Shown piece after piece: positions 43,112-53,384 of a stretch of DNA of 64,000 bases. Source of the stretch: an uncultured Bacilli bacterium (GTDB lineage: Bacteria > Bacillota_I > Bacilli_A > RF39 > UBA660); NCBI GenBank assembly GCA_934129945.1, contig CAKOXC010000001.1:62001-126000 (forward strand), given 5' to 3'. Position 1 is the stretch's first letter, and every line of letters begins with the position of its first letter. The position numbers were made by a program, and so were the translations under genes. Below the pieces are notes generated by a model, which saw nothing but the letters and a program-made list of their open reading frames with translations, was not told the DNA's origin and made no database searches.

Positions 43112-44004
43112 TATATCTTTAAATACTTTCTAACAGCCCTATAACTTCCAATCATACCTATAACACAGCCAATTACTAATAATATAACTGAAACATAAAT
43201 TACAAAATTAAATGGTTTTACTAGAGTAATTATTGGAGATAATATATATCCGTTAAAATGATCATAAAGTAATACATAACCATAGATAGTAATTAATATT
43301 GGAATAATACTTCCTAGAAATCCTAGTATAAATCCTTCAAAAACGAATGGTAATTTAATTGTTGAATTAGATGTTCCAACAAGTCTCATTATTTCAATTT
43401 CATTACGTCTTGAAAATATTGTTAATTTAATTGTATTACTAATTAAGAATGCTGTTACAAATACTAAAGCAAGTACTATAAATATTGTAACTTTTTCAAT
43501 AACGCCGAATGCTGATATTAAGTTTTCAGCCATTCCCTCACCATAGTTAGCACTTTCAACATATTCAAATTCTCTAATAGCATCAGTAGTTTCTTTCAAA
43601 TAATTAACATCTTTTACTTTAACAATAAAAGAATCTAAAAGAGGATTTTCCTCTAAATAGTCAAGAGTAGTACTATAAGTTTCAGAATATTCTTTCATTT
43701 CTAGTTTCCATTCATCGTTATCTTTAAATTCAACTTCTTCAACATTTTTCATTTTAACAAAAGAAGACTTTAAGTTTTCTATTTGTTCATCAGGTACATC
43801 TTTTTTTAAATAAACAACGATAGTTAATTCGCTTTCTAAGGTTTTAGTAATAGAATCAACATTATATGAAACAATAATTGAAACAGCTACTAATATTAAT
43901 GTTATTGTAGAACAAGCAACTGCCGCTACTGACAAAGAAAAGTTTCTAAAAACGCTTTTAAAAGAATCTCTTAATCCTCTTTTTAAATACCTAAACATTT
44001 TCAT
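43111..44004 (-). CDS. ftsX: Cell division ABC transporter-like permease FtsX
   Basis: FtsX is the membrane half of FtsEX, which signals across the membrane to a wall hydrolase. The protein (298 residues or slightly fewer) has one N-terminal membrane span, an extracellular domain (residues 55-170) and three C-terminal spans, the four-span FtsX plan. NEIEIMRLVGTSNSTIKLPF is the typical cytoplasmic coupling segment. The longest frame reaches 44034, but AAAGGAAG lies before the ATG at 44004; this start overlaps ftsE by 14 bases. Coupling to the pcsB-like gene is by TAATG. Confidence 0.93.
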   Translation of the reverse strand: MKMFRYLKRGLRDSFKSVFRNFSLSVAAVACSTITLILVAVSIIVSYNVDSITKTLESELTIVVYLKKDVPDEQIENLKSSFVKMKNVEEVEFKDNDEWKLEMKEYSETYSTTLDYLEENPLLDSFIVKVKDVNYLKETTDAIREFEYVESANYGEGMAENLISAFGVIEKVTIFIVLALVFVTAFLISNTIKLTIFSRRNEIEIMRLVGTSNSTIKLPFVFEGFILGFLGSIIPILITIYGYVLLYDHFNGYILSPIITLVKPFNFVIYVSVILLVIGCVIGMIGSYRAVRKYLKI

Positions 44005-44692
44005 GTACTTTATAACTTCCTTTCTTTGCATCACTAACTAAAACACCATTATCTAGAGATATAACTCTTTTCTTCATTCTGTTAACGATATCTTTATCAT
44101 GAGTTACCATAACAACTGTTGTTTCATATTCTTTATTAAGTTTATCTAAAATATCCATTATCTCTTTTGAGGTAGTTGGATCAAGATTACCTGTAGGTTC
44201 ATCACAGATCAAAATTTTAGGTTCATTAACAATTGCACGAGCAATACAAACTCTTTGTTGTTCTCCACCAGATAATTCTCTTGGATAACTTCTTATACGA
44301 TCCTTAAGTCCTACTTTATCAAGAGCTTCAATTACTTTTGGTCTTATATCTTTATCTTTCATACCAATGCTTTCTAAAGCAAAAGCAACATTTTCATATA
44401 CTGTTAATTTTGGTAATAATTTAAAGTCTTGAAAAACAATTCCTAATTTTCTTCTAAGTTTATATACTTTACTATTTCTAAGTTTAGCTACATTAATGCC
44501 GCCAATATTAATATTTCCTTTTGTTGGTCTTTCCTCTCTATAAAGCATTTTAATTAATGTAGATTTCCCACAACCTGTTGAACCAATTATAAAGACAAAT
44601 TCACCTTTGTCAATTTCAACTGATAAATCAGCAATTGCAGTTACACCATTTTTATATACTTTATAACAATTTTGAATACTTATTAACTTCAT
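43991..44692 (-). CDS. ftsE: Cell division ATP-binding protein FtsE
   Basis: The 233-residue ABC ATPase has Walker A GSTGCGKSTLIKML, Q-loop FQDFKLLP, signature LSGGEQQRV, Walker B ILICDEPTGNLDP and H-loop VTHD, all in the FtsE pattern. It pairs with FtsX to control septal wall hydrolysis. It follows yitT-like by 5 bases and overlaps ftsX by 14 bases, so the four genes yitT-ftsE-ftsX-pcsB form one unit. Confidence 0.95.
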   Translation of the reverse strand: MKLISIQNCYKVYKNGVTAIADLSVEIDKGEFVFIIGSTGCGKSTLIKMLYREERPTKGNINIGGINVAKLRNSKVYKLRRKLGIVFQDFKLLPKLTVYENVAFALESIGMKDKDIRPKVIEALDKVGLKDRIRSYPRELSGGEQQRVCIARAIVNEPKILICDEPTGNLDPTTSKEIMDILDKLNKEYETTVVMVTHDKDIVNRMKKRVISLDNGVLVSDAKKGSYKVHENV

Positions 44693-44697
44693 TTATT

Positions 44698-45603
44698 TCA
44701 CCTTTCTATTAAATTAATCCTTTCTCTTTTAAATCCTCCAGTTACTTCATAACAATCATCTATTATAAAGAAAGCTTTTGGATCTATTTCAAGAACTGAT
44801 TCTTTAAATAAATAATAATCTTTATTGTCTACGACACACATTAACATTTTGCCTTTTTTAGAGGAATAACCTCCTTCAACATTAATAACAGTAACACCTG
44901 TTTTTAATTCTTTAATTATAAATTGTTTTACCTCATCAATTTTAATTGTTTTAATATAAAATAACTTAGTAGTTGATACACCAATTAACATTTTATCAAT
45001 AATTATACTACTTAAATATAAGATGATAGCAGAATAAGCAACATTATTTATATTAAATACAAAACCACCAGCAATTACTATAATACTATTCATTATAAAT
45101 GTTGCTCTTCCTTCTGGAATTTTTCCATATTTATTTATTATTTTCATAAGTACATCAGAACCACCTGTATTAAAACCTGCTTTATAAATTATACCATTGG
45201 CAAACCCAAACAGTATTGATGATACTAATGCTACTAGTACAGTATCCTTAAATTCTAAATATTTTCCAATAATATTACATAATGGAAGTGTAAACGTTAT
45301 AAAAAACGGATATAGTAAAGATACAAACATTCCTTTAAAAATATCTTTTTTTTCTAATAAGAAAAGACCAATCACAATTAACAAAGCTGTTGCAACATAA
45401 ATAAAGATTGTAGCATTCCAAGAAAATAATTTTTTAAATAGAACTGCAAGTCCTGAAAGACCTCCTATTACTAAATTATTAGGTTCTAAAAAAAGATTAT
45501 AATTAATTGCTAACAAAAAAGCCCCTATAATAGTAATAATTAATCTTAAAAATAAATTTCTAGAATTAACTGTATCAATAATTTTACTTAAATCAAGGTT
45601 CAT
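44698..45603 (-). CDS. YitT-family membrane protein (DUF161/DUF2179)
   Basis: The 301-residue protein has about five to six membrane spans (DUF161; GLSGLAVL, GFNTGGSDVLMKIINKYG) and a C-terminal DUF2179 soluble domain (GVTVINVEGGYSSKKGKMLMCVVDNKD). The family is widespread in Firmicutes and has no settled function. It leads the yitT-ftsE-ftsX-pcsB unit, with 5 bases to ftsE. AGGGTGATG lies upstream of the ATG. Confidence 0.88.
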   Translation of the reverse strand: MNLDLSKIIDTVNSRNLFLRLIITIIGAFLLAINYNLFLEPNNLVIGGLSGLAVLFKKLFSWNATIFIYVATALLIVIGLFLLEKKDIFKGMFVSLLYPFFITFTLPLCNIIGKYLEFKDTVLVALVSSILFGFANGIIYKAGFNTGGSDVLMKIINKYGKIPEGRATFIMNSIIVIAGGFVFNINNVAYSAIILYLSSIIIDKMLIGVSTTKLFYIKTIKIDEVKQFIIKELKTGVTVINVEGGYSSKKGKMLMCVVDNKDYYLFKESVLEIDPKAFFIIDDCYEVTGGFKRERINLIER

Positions 45604-45696
45604 TACATCACCCTCTATTCTAATAATTATACTATATTTTGTTTAATTTTCATAGATATTATAAATGAATTTTTTATGAAATTTTTGTCCAAAAAT

Positions 45697-45720
45697 AAAA
45701 AAACTTTTTCAAGCTTTTTT
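45697..45720 (-). terminator. Terminator after the LamG-like protein gene
   Basis: On the minus strand AAAAAGCTT-GAAA-AAGTTTTTT forms a 9-bp stem with one G-U pair, followed by T residues. Confidence 0.6.
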
Positions 45721-46489
45721 ATTTATAATAATTTAGTACATCGTCATAATTTTGTTTAACTTCTTCTGGAGATAATTCTTTACTATAAATTCTTGCCATT
45801 TTCATATTTCCTTTAAAATATGGGGATTCGCACTCACTTCTGACTGAATCACAACCAACTGTTGTAATTGTATTTTGAACATTTTCTTTAAATGAAGTGT
45901 AATTATTTGATGATCTTAATGTCCCATTTAGATATAATTTCATTCCATTTCCTCCAACAGTCAAAACCGCATGATACCATTTATCACTTTCTAATGTTTC
46001 TTCAGTAGCTATATCACGATATGCACCATTCATATAGCAATTACCAGAGAGTAACCCAGAAGAGCGCATAATTAGTGCACAACCTCCTGTTTCTTCTGAA
46101 GATATAATTGCACCTTCAAAAGCACTTGGTTTAAAATAGACTTCATATGACATAGTATTAGATTGAAATCTTTTTAATAAAATTGAATTTGAACCACTAA
46201 ATAAAAATCCTTCATCAGTTATTTGAGCATTTATACCATAAATAAAATTTTGGGTATTTTTATAATCTACATTTACAACTAACGCATCCTTTACAAAATT
46301 ACTATTTTCTTTAGTTTTGTTTGAATACAATTCATTTAATGCTTCCTCAACATTTTCTACTTTCCAATCAGAATTTTTTGGAGTAAATCCTATATCTTTT
46401 GAATTCATTTTTATTGCTGCATAAATACTAATACTGCTAAAAATTAAACATATTAAAATTACTAGAAAAATTAATTTGATTTTTTTCAT
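45719..46489 (-). CDS. Membrane-anchored LamG/concanavalin-like surface protein
   Basis: The 256-residue protein has an N-terminal signal anchor (LIFLVILICLIFSSISIYAA). The segment DWKVENVEEALNELYS follows, and then a domain of about 180 residues with laminin-G-like features. These include IYGINAQITDEGFLFSG, MSYEVYFKP, ESDKWYHAVLTVGGNGMKLY and LNGTLRSSNN, and a C-terminal MARIYSKELSPEEVKQNY. Such jelly-roll domains bind carbohydrate or protein outside the cell. Four Cys may form disulfides. The ATG at 46489 is better spaced from AAGGAT than the one at 46498. It follows two other surface-protein genes on the same strand. Confidence 0.72.
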   Translation of the reverse strand: MKKIKLIFLVILICLIFSSISIYAAIKMNSKDIGFTPKNSDWKVENVEEALNELYSNKTKENSNFVKDALVVNVDYKNTQNFIYGINAQITDEGFLFSGSNSILLKRFQSNTMSYEVYFKPSAFEGAIISSEETGGCALIMRSSGLLSGNCYMNGAYRDIATEETLESDKWYHAVLTVGGNGMKLYLNGTLRSSNNYTSFKENVQNTITTVGCDSVRSECESPYFKGNMKMARIYSKELSPEEVKQNYDDVLNYYK

Positions 46490-46542
46490 TATACTCATAT
46501 CCTTTTTTACATTATACCAATATTTAGTTCAAAAACCTACAA

Positions 46543-46947
46543 TTATTTGTTAATTCTGTAAGTTATCGATTTTATTTCACCAATTTCTTGATCTATAGAT
46601 ATTTTTAAAATTTTATGTTCATCTTTCTCAATACTGTTACCAATATAACCAGTTAAATTATATGAATTATTTTCATCTTGAATAATTACAGAAATTGTTT
46701 TTAATTCTTGTATAACACTATTATCATTTATTACTTCACATTCAAATGTTGTAATACCATCTTTTTTATCAAAATTAACATTTTCAAAAGAGATACCTTC
46801 AACAACCTGATTATCAAGTGGAGAAGTTGTTGAATAAGCTTTTCTAATAATCATAATACCAACTGTAATTATAAATACACTTAATATAGCTATAATGATT
46901 TTCTTTTTATTTATATCGATTGTTTTAAATTTTAATTTATTTTTCAT
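46543..46947 (-). CDS. Small membrane-anchored extracellular protein
   Basis: The 134-residue protein has a membrane span at about residues 15-36 (KKIIIAILSVFIITVGIMII) and a beta-rich outer domain of about 95 residues (ITTFECEVINDNSVIQELKTISVIIQDENN). This outer domain resembles FxLYD-type domains only loosely. AGGAG precedes the ATG, and it lies between the giant repeat protein and the LamG-like protein with short gaps, so the three are probably co-expressed. Function unknown. Confidence 0.6.
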   Translation of the reverse strand: MKNKLKFKTIDINKKKIIIAILSVFIITVGIMIIRKAYSTTSPLDNQVVEGISFENVNFDKKDGITTFECEVINDNSVIQELKTISVIIQDENNSYNLTGYIGNSIEKDEHKILKISIDQEIGEIKSITYRINK

Positions 46948-46969
46948 TTTATCATTCTCCTATAAATAT

Positions 46970-49900
46970 TTATGAACCTGTATTATTATCTTCACTTAAT
47001 TCCACAACTTCAAATGTTTTATTTACTGATTTTGTTACATTTGCTCCATTGGTAATTGAACATTCAATAGTATAATTTCCGGCAGTTAAATCTTTTGTAT
47101 TAGTAACTATGGATTCATTTATTTTACAAATTGGTATACCACCGCTATTTCCAACATTAAAATTAGTTGGTAATTCATATTCAGTTCCTACTTCAATTGA
47201 ATCAGGAATATTAATATCAATTGTAGGATCTACCTTATCAATTTTAGTAACAACCATTGAACTACTTGAAACAACTTTTCCATTTTCATCGACAACTCTT
47301 GCTAATATTATAGCATTATCATTCAATATTATATTTGTATCATAGATGCTCCATGTCTCACCGTTGTCTAAGCTATATTCTTTTCTATAATCTCCAGTTG
47401 GATATAAAATATCAACACTCTTTGAAGTAGACCACTTACTATCATTTATTTTTATTTCTGGCAAATCATTATCTGAAACAACATTACTTTGATCTCTTAA
47501 ATTAATTTCTATAATTGATAAATCAGAAGTTCCACTATTGATAATTGCCTTTTTACTATTATTTGGTATTTCCACAACACTAACTTTTTCTGTTAAACTG
47601 TGATTTAATAGTTCATTATTATCTTTGTCATAGAATATTATATTTGCTGTTGAAGATGCATTTTCTTTTGAATATATTCTTAAACTTCTATTGTATGTAT
47701 TTTCAGTAACTTCAAAGATTTTTTGAGTATTTTTAGCAACACTAATACTTGTATTTTCATCATTATCATATGCATTAGTAGTTATTGTATCAGTTGGATC
47801 AACAACTTTATAAGATGTAATAGTTGTATCTTTGCCTTCAGATGTTATACCTTTAGCTTTTACAGTTGTATTAGCAGCTAATACTAATGGTTCAGTATAA
47901 TTTAACCATGTATTACCATTATCTAAACTATATAATTTTTCAGATAGATTAGATAAATAGTTAATTTTTAATTCATTATATCCAGGATTAAATCCATTAG
48001 TTGTTAACGTAGAATAATGTGTTACCTGTGTAAATGTTGGATCTGATGAAGGGCGAAGTTCATATATCAAAGCTGGTCCGTTTATGTGATTCTTTCCACA
48101 ATATGTATATAAATAAAATGTATTTGTTGGTACAGTTAAAATATGCTCTTTAGTAGTTTGGCCCTTCCAATCATTGGCATAATAGTAGCTTCTTAATGCT
48201 GTTCCATTATTGTCATAAAAGATTAAATGTAAATCATTCCAATCAGAGTCAGTATACTCCTTTAAAATTATCTTTTTATTCCACATTGATTTATCAATCG
48301 AAACATATTTTTTGTTAATATCTTTTGTTGAAGTATTTAAATTATTATCAAAAGCTTCTTGGCCCAATGTAGAAGTACCAATAGTTGCATTATAAACACT
48401 TATTAATGATTCTTTATTATTTTTATCATAAAATTTTGCATAAATAACATCATTCTTATATATTTTGAATTTACCATTGTATGTTTTCCAGTCGCCATCA
48501 TTAATTTTATATAACCTGTTTATTGCAGTATTATCATATTTAATATCGATTAAACTATATGCTTTTTCTATTTCAAAATCTTTTATTCTAGTATAAAATT
48601 TACTTTCATTTATTGAAGGATATGTATTTAATCTTATCTCATATATCAAAGCAGGTCCGTTTATGTGATTCTTTCCACAATATGTATATAAATAAGATGT
48701 ATTTATTGGTATTTTTAATATATGCTCTTTAGTAGTTTGACCTTTCCAATCATTAGCATAATAGTAACTACCTAATGCTTTTCCACTTTTATCGTAAAAA
48801 ATTAAATGTAAATCATTCCAACTAGAGTCAGTATATTCTTTTAAATATAATTCTCTACCCCAAATTTCATCACTAATAAATATTTTTTTACCATTAATTG
48901 CTGACGTAGAAGTATTTAAATTTTCATCATATGCTTCAAAACCTAATACATCTTTTGGTTGAACAACATTTTTTTTAGCTATTATTGTCAATCCTGAATT
49001 TTTCTTAACACTTTTTGCCATTACTGTACCATTTGTTACTTCTTCATAACCTGTATATAATTTCCATGTTGTTCCATTATCTAAGCTAATATAATTATCA
49101 ATGTCATCTCTTTTATCGTAAGTAACTGTTAATTCATTATCAAATTTAACACCATATTCTGTTAATATTGGATACCCAGTTTTAGCATTTATAACTGGAG
49201 TTACAGGAGCATCTAAATCTAAGTTATAAATTATTTCTGAAACTTCATTTTCATTTCCAGCTGTATCTGTTCCCTTAGCATATATTGTTAGTGTTTTATC
49301 TTCATTTGCTAATGCTAAAACATCATTAGATTTTATTTGGAATTTACCATTATAATTCTGATAAGTACCATTTGTTCCAACTTTATATTGTTTTGTAGAT
49401 GAATCACCGTAATCTATTTCTACTTCAGTTTCTATTCCATATTCTTTATTTAATACATTAATAGTTATATCTGGAGCTGTTTTATCTATATTAGTAACTT
49501 GTATTTGTTTAGTTATTTTATTTCCTACTTTATCTTCAGCATAAATAGTATATATACCATTTTCTGTAATTGTAAATGATCCATTATTTTTTAAATAAGT
49601 ACCATCAAATTTTTCTTTAGAAACAATTCCTTTTACATATCCAACCCTTTCTATTCCTAAATTATCAGTACCTTTAATTTGAACAGTTATTTGTCTTTTT
49701 GGAGTTACTGAATCATAAATAGCATCAACATCTGGGTTAATATTATCAATATTTGTTATTTTATATGAAGAAATTTTACTCCATACTTCTGCACTATTTT
49801 TTTGTTTAGCATATATTATCGCATTATTCTCTTTTATTTTTAATGGAGAAGTATATTCTAACCAGTTTGTTTCTTGACCATTAGGATAAACGATTTTATA

Positions 49901-52900
49901 CAATTTTTCTGAAATATTTTCTTTATATTTAATTGCTAATTCTAACTCTTTAGTAGGTTCTTTAATAGATAGTATAAACTCTGGATTTGATGGCGTTTCT
50001 GCATCCCATCTCATAAATAAGTTTTCACTTAAATCATTAGAAACATTACTTACAAAGTAATAATGATCTTTATAAATTACTTCATTTCCTTTGTCATCAA
50101 TAATTTTTGCACCATCAGAAGATAAAACTTGGTCTTTATATTGATTTTTAATTAATAATATTCCTAAATGTTCATCATATTTTTTCCATTCTCCATCAAT
50201 AGTCCATTTGTATTCTCTATTTTCTTTTGAAGAAGAATCTGGATAATTTAATTTTATTACATAATATTTTCCTTTATCTATTATTGTGTAATTTGGTAAT
50301 TTTATTATATTATCTATCTCTTTAGTACTAGAAGCACTATCATTTAAAACATTTTCATTATAAGCAGTGATTGTACAGTTTTCTAAAATTGTGAAAGGTC
50401 CTGTGTAATCGACATATGCTTCATTATTTATTTTATATTTTTTTACTGTTGCATTTCTATCAAATTCAATTGATATTGTTTTTGAATAACTTACATTTTC
50501 TGGACTTACACTAATTATAGGTTCAGAAATTCCTGTAGTAAGATAATCTATTTTTTTGGAAGTAAAACCATAGCCATTTTCATTTGTTGCATACGCATAA
50601 ATAGTTGCATTATTTTCTATTATAAATGGTCCATTATACTCTATTAAATCTCCTGAATTAATTCTATAATACTTTTTAGTTGCTCTAGAGTCGTAGTTTA
50701 TTTCTACAGTAGCTTTATTTATTAATCCTTTTACTTCAGTTTCACTTGGATTAACATTTATTGATACTAATAGATTATCTTTTTGTACTGGAGGATTTAT
50801 TGTAATTATTGCCACTTTTGCTATTGCAACTCCATTTTCATTTGTTGCTCTTGCATATAAAGTTTTAGATTGTGTTATAGATAAACTTGTTGTATATGGT
50901 AAATATGTTATACCATCAAAACTATATTCTAATGTATTATAATCACTTCCTGAAATTGTTGCTGTTACTTCTGTTACATCGTTAGATAAGTAATCTTGTG
51001 GAACTGTATCAATTCTTACATAAGGTTTTGACTGCTGTTTAATATTTTTTATTTGATAATAAGATTTTGCAGAAGTTATACCATCATTTGCATCAATGTA
51101 ATAGGCCTCTATCATACAATTATAATTAATATTAAAAGTATCAGTATATTCAATCCAATTACCACTATTTATTCTATAATATATTTTATAAGCTGGTTTT
51201 GCTGTTGATATAGAAATGTTAGTGCTTTCTACTATATCTAAAGTATCTTGAGTAATACTTGGTCCTTCTAAATAATTTGCTTCTGAATGGTTACTAGAAG
51301 GAATTGATATCCAATTTGAGCCATCGTATTTCCAGTCACCTTTCCAATCAAAATCATGACCTGGAGTTGGAGTGCTTGAACCAGTATTTGGATTTTTATT
51401 TTCAACCTTCTCACTTATAAATACTGCATCAGATCCTGTAATTTTTCTAGTATAAACATAATTTCCTTCTGAATCATAAACTTTTTCATTTTTTGTAGCT
51501 CTAGCTTCTATAGTTTGATTTATTCCAACTTCAAAAGGTTCACTGTAAGTTTGCCAATTGCCTGAGTCAATACGATATTCTTTTGTTTCTGAATTATTAT
51601 CATATGTAATTGTTACTTTTGTTTTTTCATTTTTATATAAACTATATTTATCTGGTGTTATATCAACAAGTAATCTTGAAGATGGTGGAATAATAAATGT
51701 TTTTCCATTTAATTTATATCTTATGTAAACATTTTCAACATCACTAAGTCTTACTAAAATTGGACCTGTATAATCTTTCCAACCATCGTTGTCTTTTCCT
51801 AATCTAATCTCACCATGTCTACCTAAACGCCATTGCCAATCTGTTGAATTTTCTGGATAGTATAAATTCATTTTTATCCATCCATCAAATATTTCATCTT
51901 CGCCATTTTCAAGCTCTACATTAATTAATTTGCTTACTGAGTTTGTTAGGCCATTATTTCCATATGCATTGCATACAACTAAATTATTGCCAATTTTTAA
52001 TTCATTAGTATTTTTAACTTCTTGTGTTCCAACTTTACATTCTACACTACCACCCATACTATCAAATTCATAATAACTTGGTAAAGTATAATTATCATTA
52101 AAAGTAATATTTGATGGTACTTTATCTAAATTAATTATTGGCGGAAATTTTTTTACATTATCGTTGTTATCATTATTATCATTATTATTTTCAGATTGAT
52201 TATTATCTGAAGTATCTCCACTATTATTTGTGTTATTATCAATGTTATTACTCGAACTATCAGTGTTTTGATTATTTTCTGAATTATTATCTTGGTTATT
52301 TTGATTATTTTGATTATCTTGATTGTTTTGATTTAAACTTTCTAGATATTTATCTATTTGTTCTCTATTTAAAATATTACCTTTTTCATCTATATAAAAC
52401 TCTAATTCGCTGTAATTATCCACTTGATCTTCAACTTTTATTTTAATTTTATATACACCTGGTGTTAGGCTATTTTCTAAATTAAAAGATTTTGAAACTT
52501 TATTGTAATTTGAATCATTAATAGAATAATAGTAGTTACTTATTCCACTATGTGCATCAGTTGCTAATATTTCTATATTTAATAATTCATTATTTGTTAT
52601 TTTTATATCATTTATTTTAGGTGCAATATTATCTATTAAAACTTCTTCAATATTAGAATTGTTACCAATAGACTTATCATTAGAAACACCTCTAAAAGCT
52701 ATATAAAATTTACCAGTTTCACTTACTATTACATTTTTAGTATACGTCTTTTGCCATTTACAGTTATTTAATTTATCATTATCACTTATACAATATTCAT
52801 AATATTTAATTCCACTAGCACTCTTAGCATCACGTTCTATTTTTATTAATCTTTCTTTTGACCATTCAAGTGAACCACCAGTAATTACTGGAGCAGTAGG

Positions 52901-53317
52901 TTTATCAATTTTAATTTTTTCTATTAAAAAATCTTCTACTGTTTCTCTAAATTCAGGAATATTAGAGTAGGCAAAACCGATTCCTGAAATTAACAAGAAT
53001 ATTCCAAGTAGAGCTTCTATTATAATCAATTTATTAATATTTCTTCCATATATTTCATATTCTCCGCATTCTTTAACTTTAGCAGTTAAATTAATTTTCT
53101 TAGAATTTTTTGCTTTCTTTGTTTTAATTTTTTTTATTTTTCCATTTTTAAAAAGACAAATAGTGTATTCGTCACATAAATCTGTTTCTAGTTCTACTTC
53201 TAATAATTCTTCTTTACCTTCAAATCCTACATCATATGATTTTAGTAGGTCATAATCTTTGTATTTTCTTTGTTTTTTCTCTTCTTTAGATAGTTCTTTT
53301 TCATATTTTTTTATCAT
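46970..53317 (-). CDS. Giant membrane-anchored repeat surface protein (2115 aa)
   Basis: Residues 1-95 are basic and cytoplasmic, and one membrane span lies at about 96-117. An Asn/Gln/Asp/Ser linker covers about 320-390. The rest is outside the cell. It has many repeats of the type YKINNEAYVDYTGPF followed by an ITAYA-like strand, which match the chitobiase/hexosaminidase C-terminal-like (CHB_HEX_C) pattern. Three F5/8C-like domains (AFDNNLNTST) are interspersed; two are nearly identical. There is no LPxTG, so anchoring is N-terminal. It is probably a stalk or adhesin. Its promoter is near-consensus. The linker is unusually repetitive and could vary in length between strains. Confidence 0.8.
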   Translation of the reverse strand: MIKKYEKELSKEEKKQRKYKDYDLLKSYDVGFEGKEELLEVELETDLCDEYTICLFKNGKIKKIKTKKAKNSKKINLTAKVKECGEYEIYGRNINKLIIIEALLGIFLLISGIGFAYSNIPEFRETVEDFLIEKIKIDKPTAPVITGGSLEWSKERLIKIERDAKSASGIKYYEYCISDNDKLNNCKWQKTYTKNVIVSETGKFYIAFRGVSNDKSIGNNSNIEEVLIDNIAPKINDIKITNNELLNIEILATDAHSGISNYYYSINDSNYNKVSKSFNLENSLTPGVYKIKIKVEDQVDNYSELEFYIDEKGNILNREQIDKYLESLNQNNQDNQNNQNNQDNNSENNQNTDSSSNNIDNNTNNSGDTSDNNQSENNNDNNDNNDNVKKFPPIINLDKVPSNITFNDNYTLPSYYEFDSMGGSVECKVGTQEVKNTNELKIGNNLVVCNAYGNNGLTNSVSKLINVELENGEDEIFDGWIKMNLYYPENSTDWQWRLGRHGEIRLGKDNDGWKDYTGPILVRLSDVENVYIRYKLNGKTFIIPPSSRLLVDITPDKYSLYKNEKTKVTITYDNNSETKEYRIDSGNWQTYSEPFEVGINQTIEARATKNEKVYDSEGNYVYTRKITGSDAVFISEKVENKNPNTGSSTPTPGHDFDWKGDWKYDGSNWISIPSSNHSEANYLEGPSITQDTLDIVESTNISISTAKPAYKIYYRINSGNWIEYTDTFNINYNCMIEAYYIDANDGITSAKSYYQIKNIKQQSKPYVRIDTVPQDYLSNDVTEVTATISGSDYNTLEYSFDGITYLPYTTSLSITQSKTLYARATNENGVAIAKVAIITINPPVQKDNLLVSINVNPSETEVKGLINKATVEINYDSRATKKYYRINSGDLIEYNGPFIIENNATIYAYATNENGYGFTSKKIDYLTTGISEPIISVSPENVSYSKTISIEFDRNATVKKYKINNEAYVDYTGPFTILENCTITAYNENVLNDSASSTKEIDNIIKLPNYTIIDKGKYYVIKLNYPDSSSKENREYKWTIDGEWKKYDEHLGILLIKNQYKDQVLSSDGAKIIDDKGNEVIYKDHYYFVSNVSNDLSENLFMRWDAETPSNPEFILSIKEPTKELELAIKYKENISEKLYKIVYPNGQETNWLEYTSPLKIKENNAIIYAKQKNSAEVWSKISSYKITNIDNINPDVDAIYDSVTPKRQITVQIKGTDNLGIERVGYVKGIVSKEKFDGTYLKNNGSFTITENGIYTIYAEDKVGNKITKQIQVTNIDKTAPDITINVLNKEYGIETEVEIDYGDSSTKQYKVGTNGTYQNYNGKFQIKSNDVLALANEDKTLTIYAKGTDTAGNENEVSEIIYNLDLDAPVTPVINAKTGYPILTEYGVKFDNELTVTYDKRDDIDNYISLDNGTTWKLYTGYEEVTNGTVMAKSVKKNSGLTIIAKKNVVQPKDVLGFEAYDENLNTSTSAINGKKIFISDEIWGRELYLKEYTDSSWNDLHLIFYDKSGKALGSYYYANDWKGQTTKEHILKIPINTSYLYTYCGKNHINGPALIYEIRLNTYPSINESKFYTRIKDFEIEKAYSLIDIKYDNTAINRLYKINDGDWKTYNGKFKIYKNDVIYAKFYDKNNKESLISVYNATIGTSTLGQEAFDNNLNTSTKDINKKYVSIDKSMWNKKIILKEYTDSDWNDLHLIFYDNNGTALRSYYYANDWKGQTTKEHILTVPTNTFYLYTYCGKNHINGPALIYELRPSSDPTFTQVTHYSTLTTNGFNPGYNELKINYLSNLSEKLYSLDNGNTWLNYTEPLVLAANTTVKAKGITSEGKDTTITSYKVVDPTDTITTNAYDNDENTSISVAKNTQKIFEVTENTYNRSLRIYSKENASSTANIIFYDKDNNELLNHSLTEKVSVVEIPNNSKKAIINSGTSDLSIIEINLRDQSNVVSDNDLPEIKINDSKWSTSKSVDILYPTGDYRKEYSLDNGETWSIYDTNIILNDNAIILARVVDENGKVVSSSSMVVTKIDKVDPTIDINIPDSIEVGTEYELPTNFNVGNSGGIPICKINESIVTNTKDLTAGNYTIECSITNGANVTKSVNKTFEVVELSEDNNTGS
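48061..48365. repeat. F5/8C-like domain repeat, copy 2 within the giant surface protein gene
   Basis: This segment is highly similar at the DNA level to 48640-48945 (offset about 579 bases), for example TGGTCCGTTTATGTGATTC against AGGTCCGTTTATGTGATTC. It encodes the EYTDSDWNDLHLIFYD to GKNHINGPALIYEL domain. Confidence 0.8.
48640..48945. repeat. F5/8C-like domain repeat, copy 1 within the giant surface protein gene
   Basis: This is the partner of 48061-48365. A third, diverged copy lies at about 47480-47790 (AYDNDENTS, NIIFYDKDNNELL). Confidence 0.8.
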
Positions 53318-53345
53318 ATAAACTTCCTACTCTCTACTATATATG

Positions 53346-53374
53346 ATTATAATAATATTTTTGCTTTTAGTCAA
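53346..53374 (-). promoter_or_regulatory. Promoter of the giant surface protein gene
   Basis: TTGACT (53369-53374), a 17-base spacer and TATAAT (53346-53351) on the minus strand. Confidence 0.75.
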
Positions 53375-53384
53375 TTTATATAAT

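Noticed and set aside
52138..52446. Plus-strand reading frame rich in Tyr, Leu and Asn
   Set aside because: It is the antisense shadow of the Asn/Gln/Asp linker of the giant surface protein.
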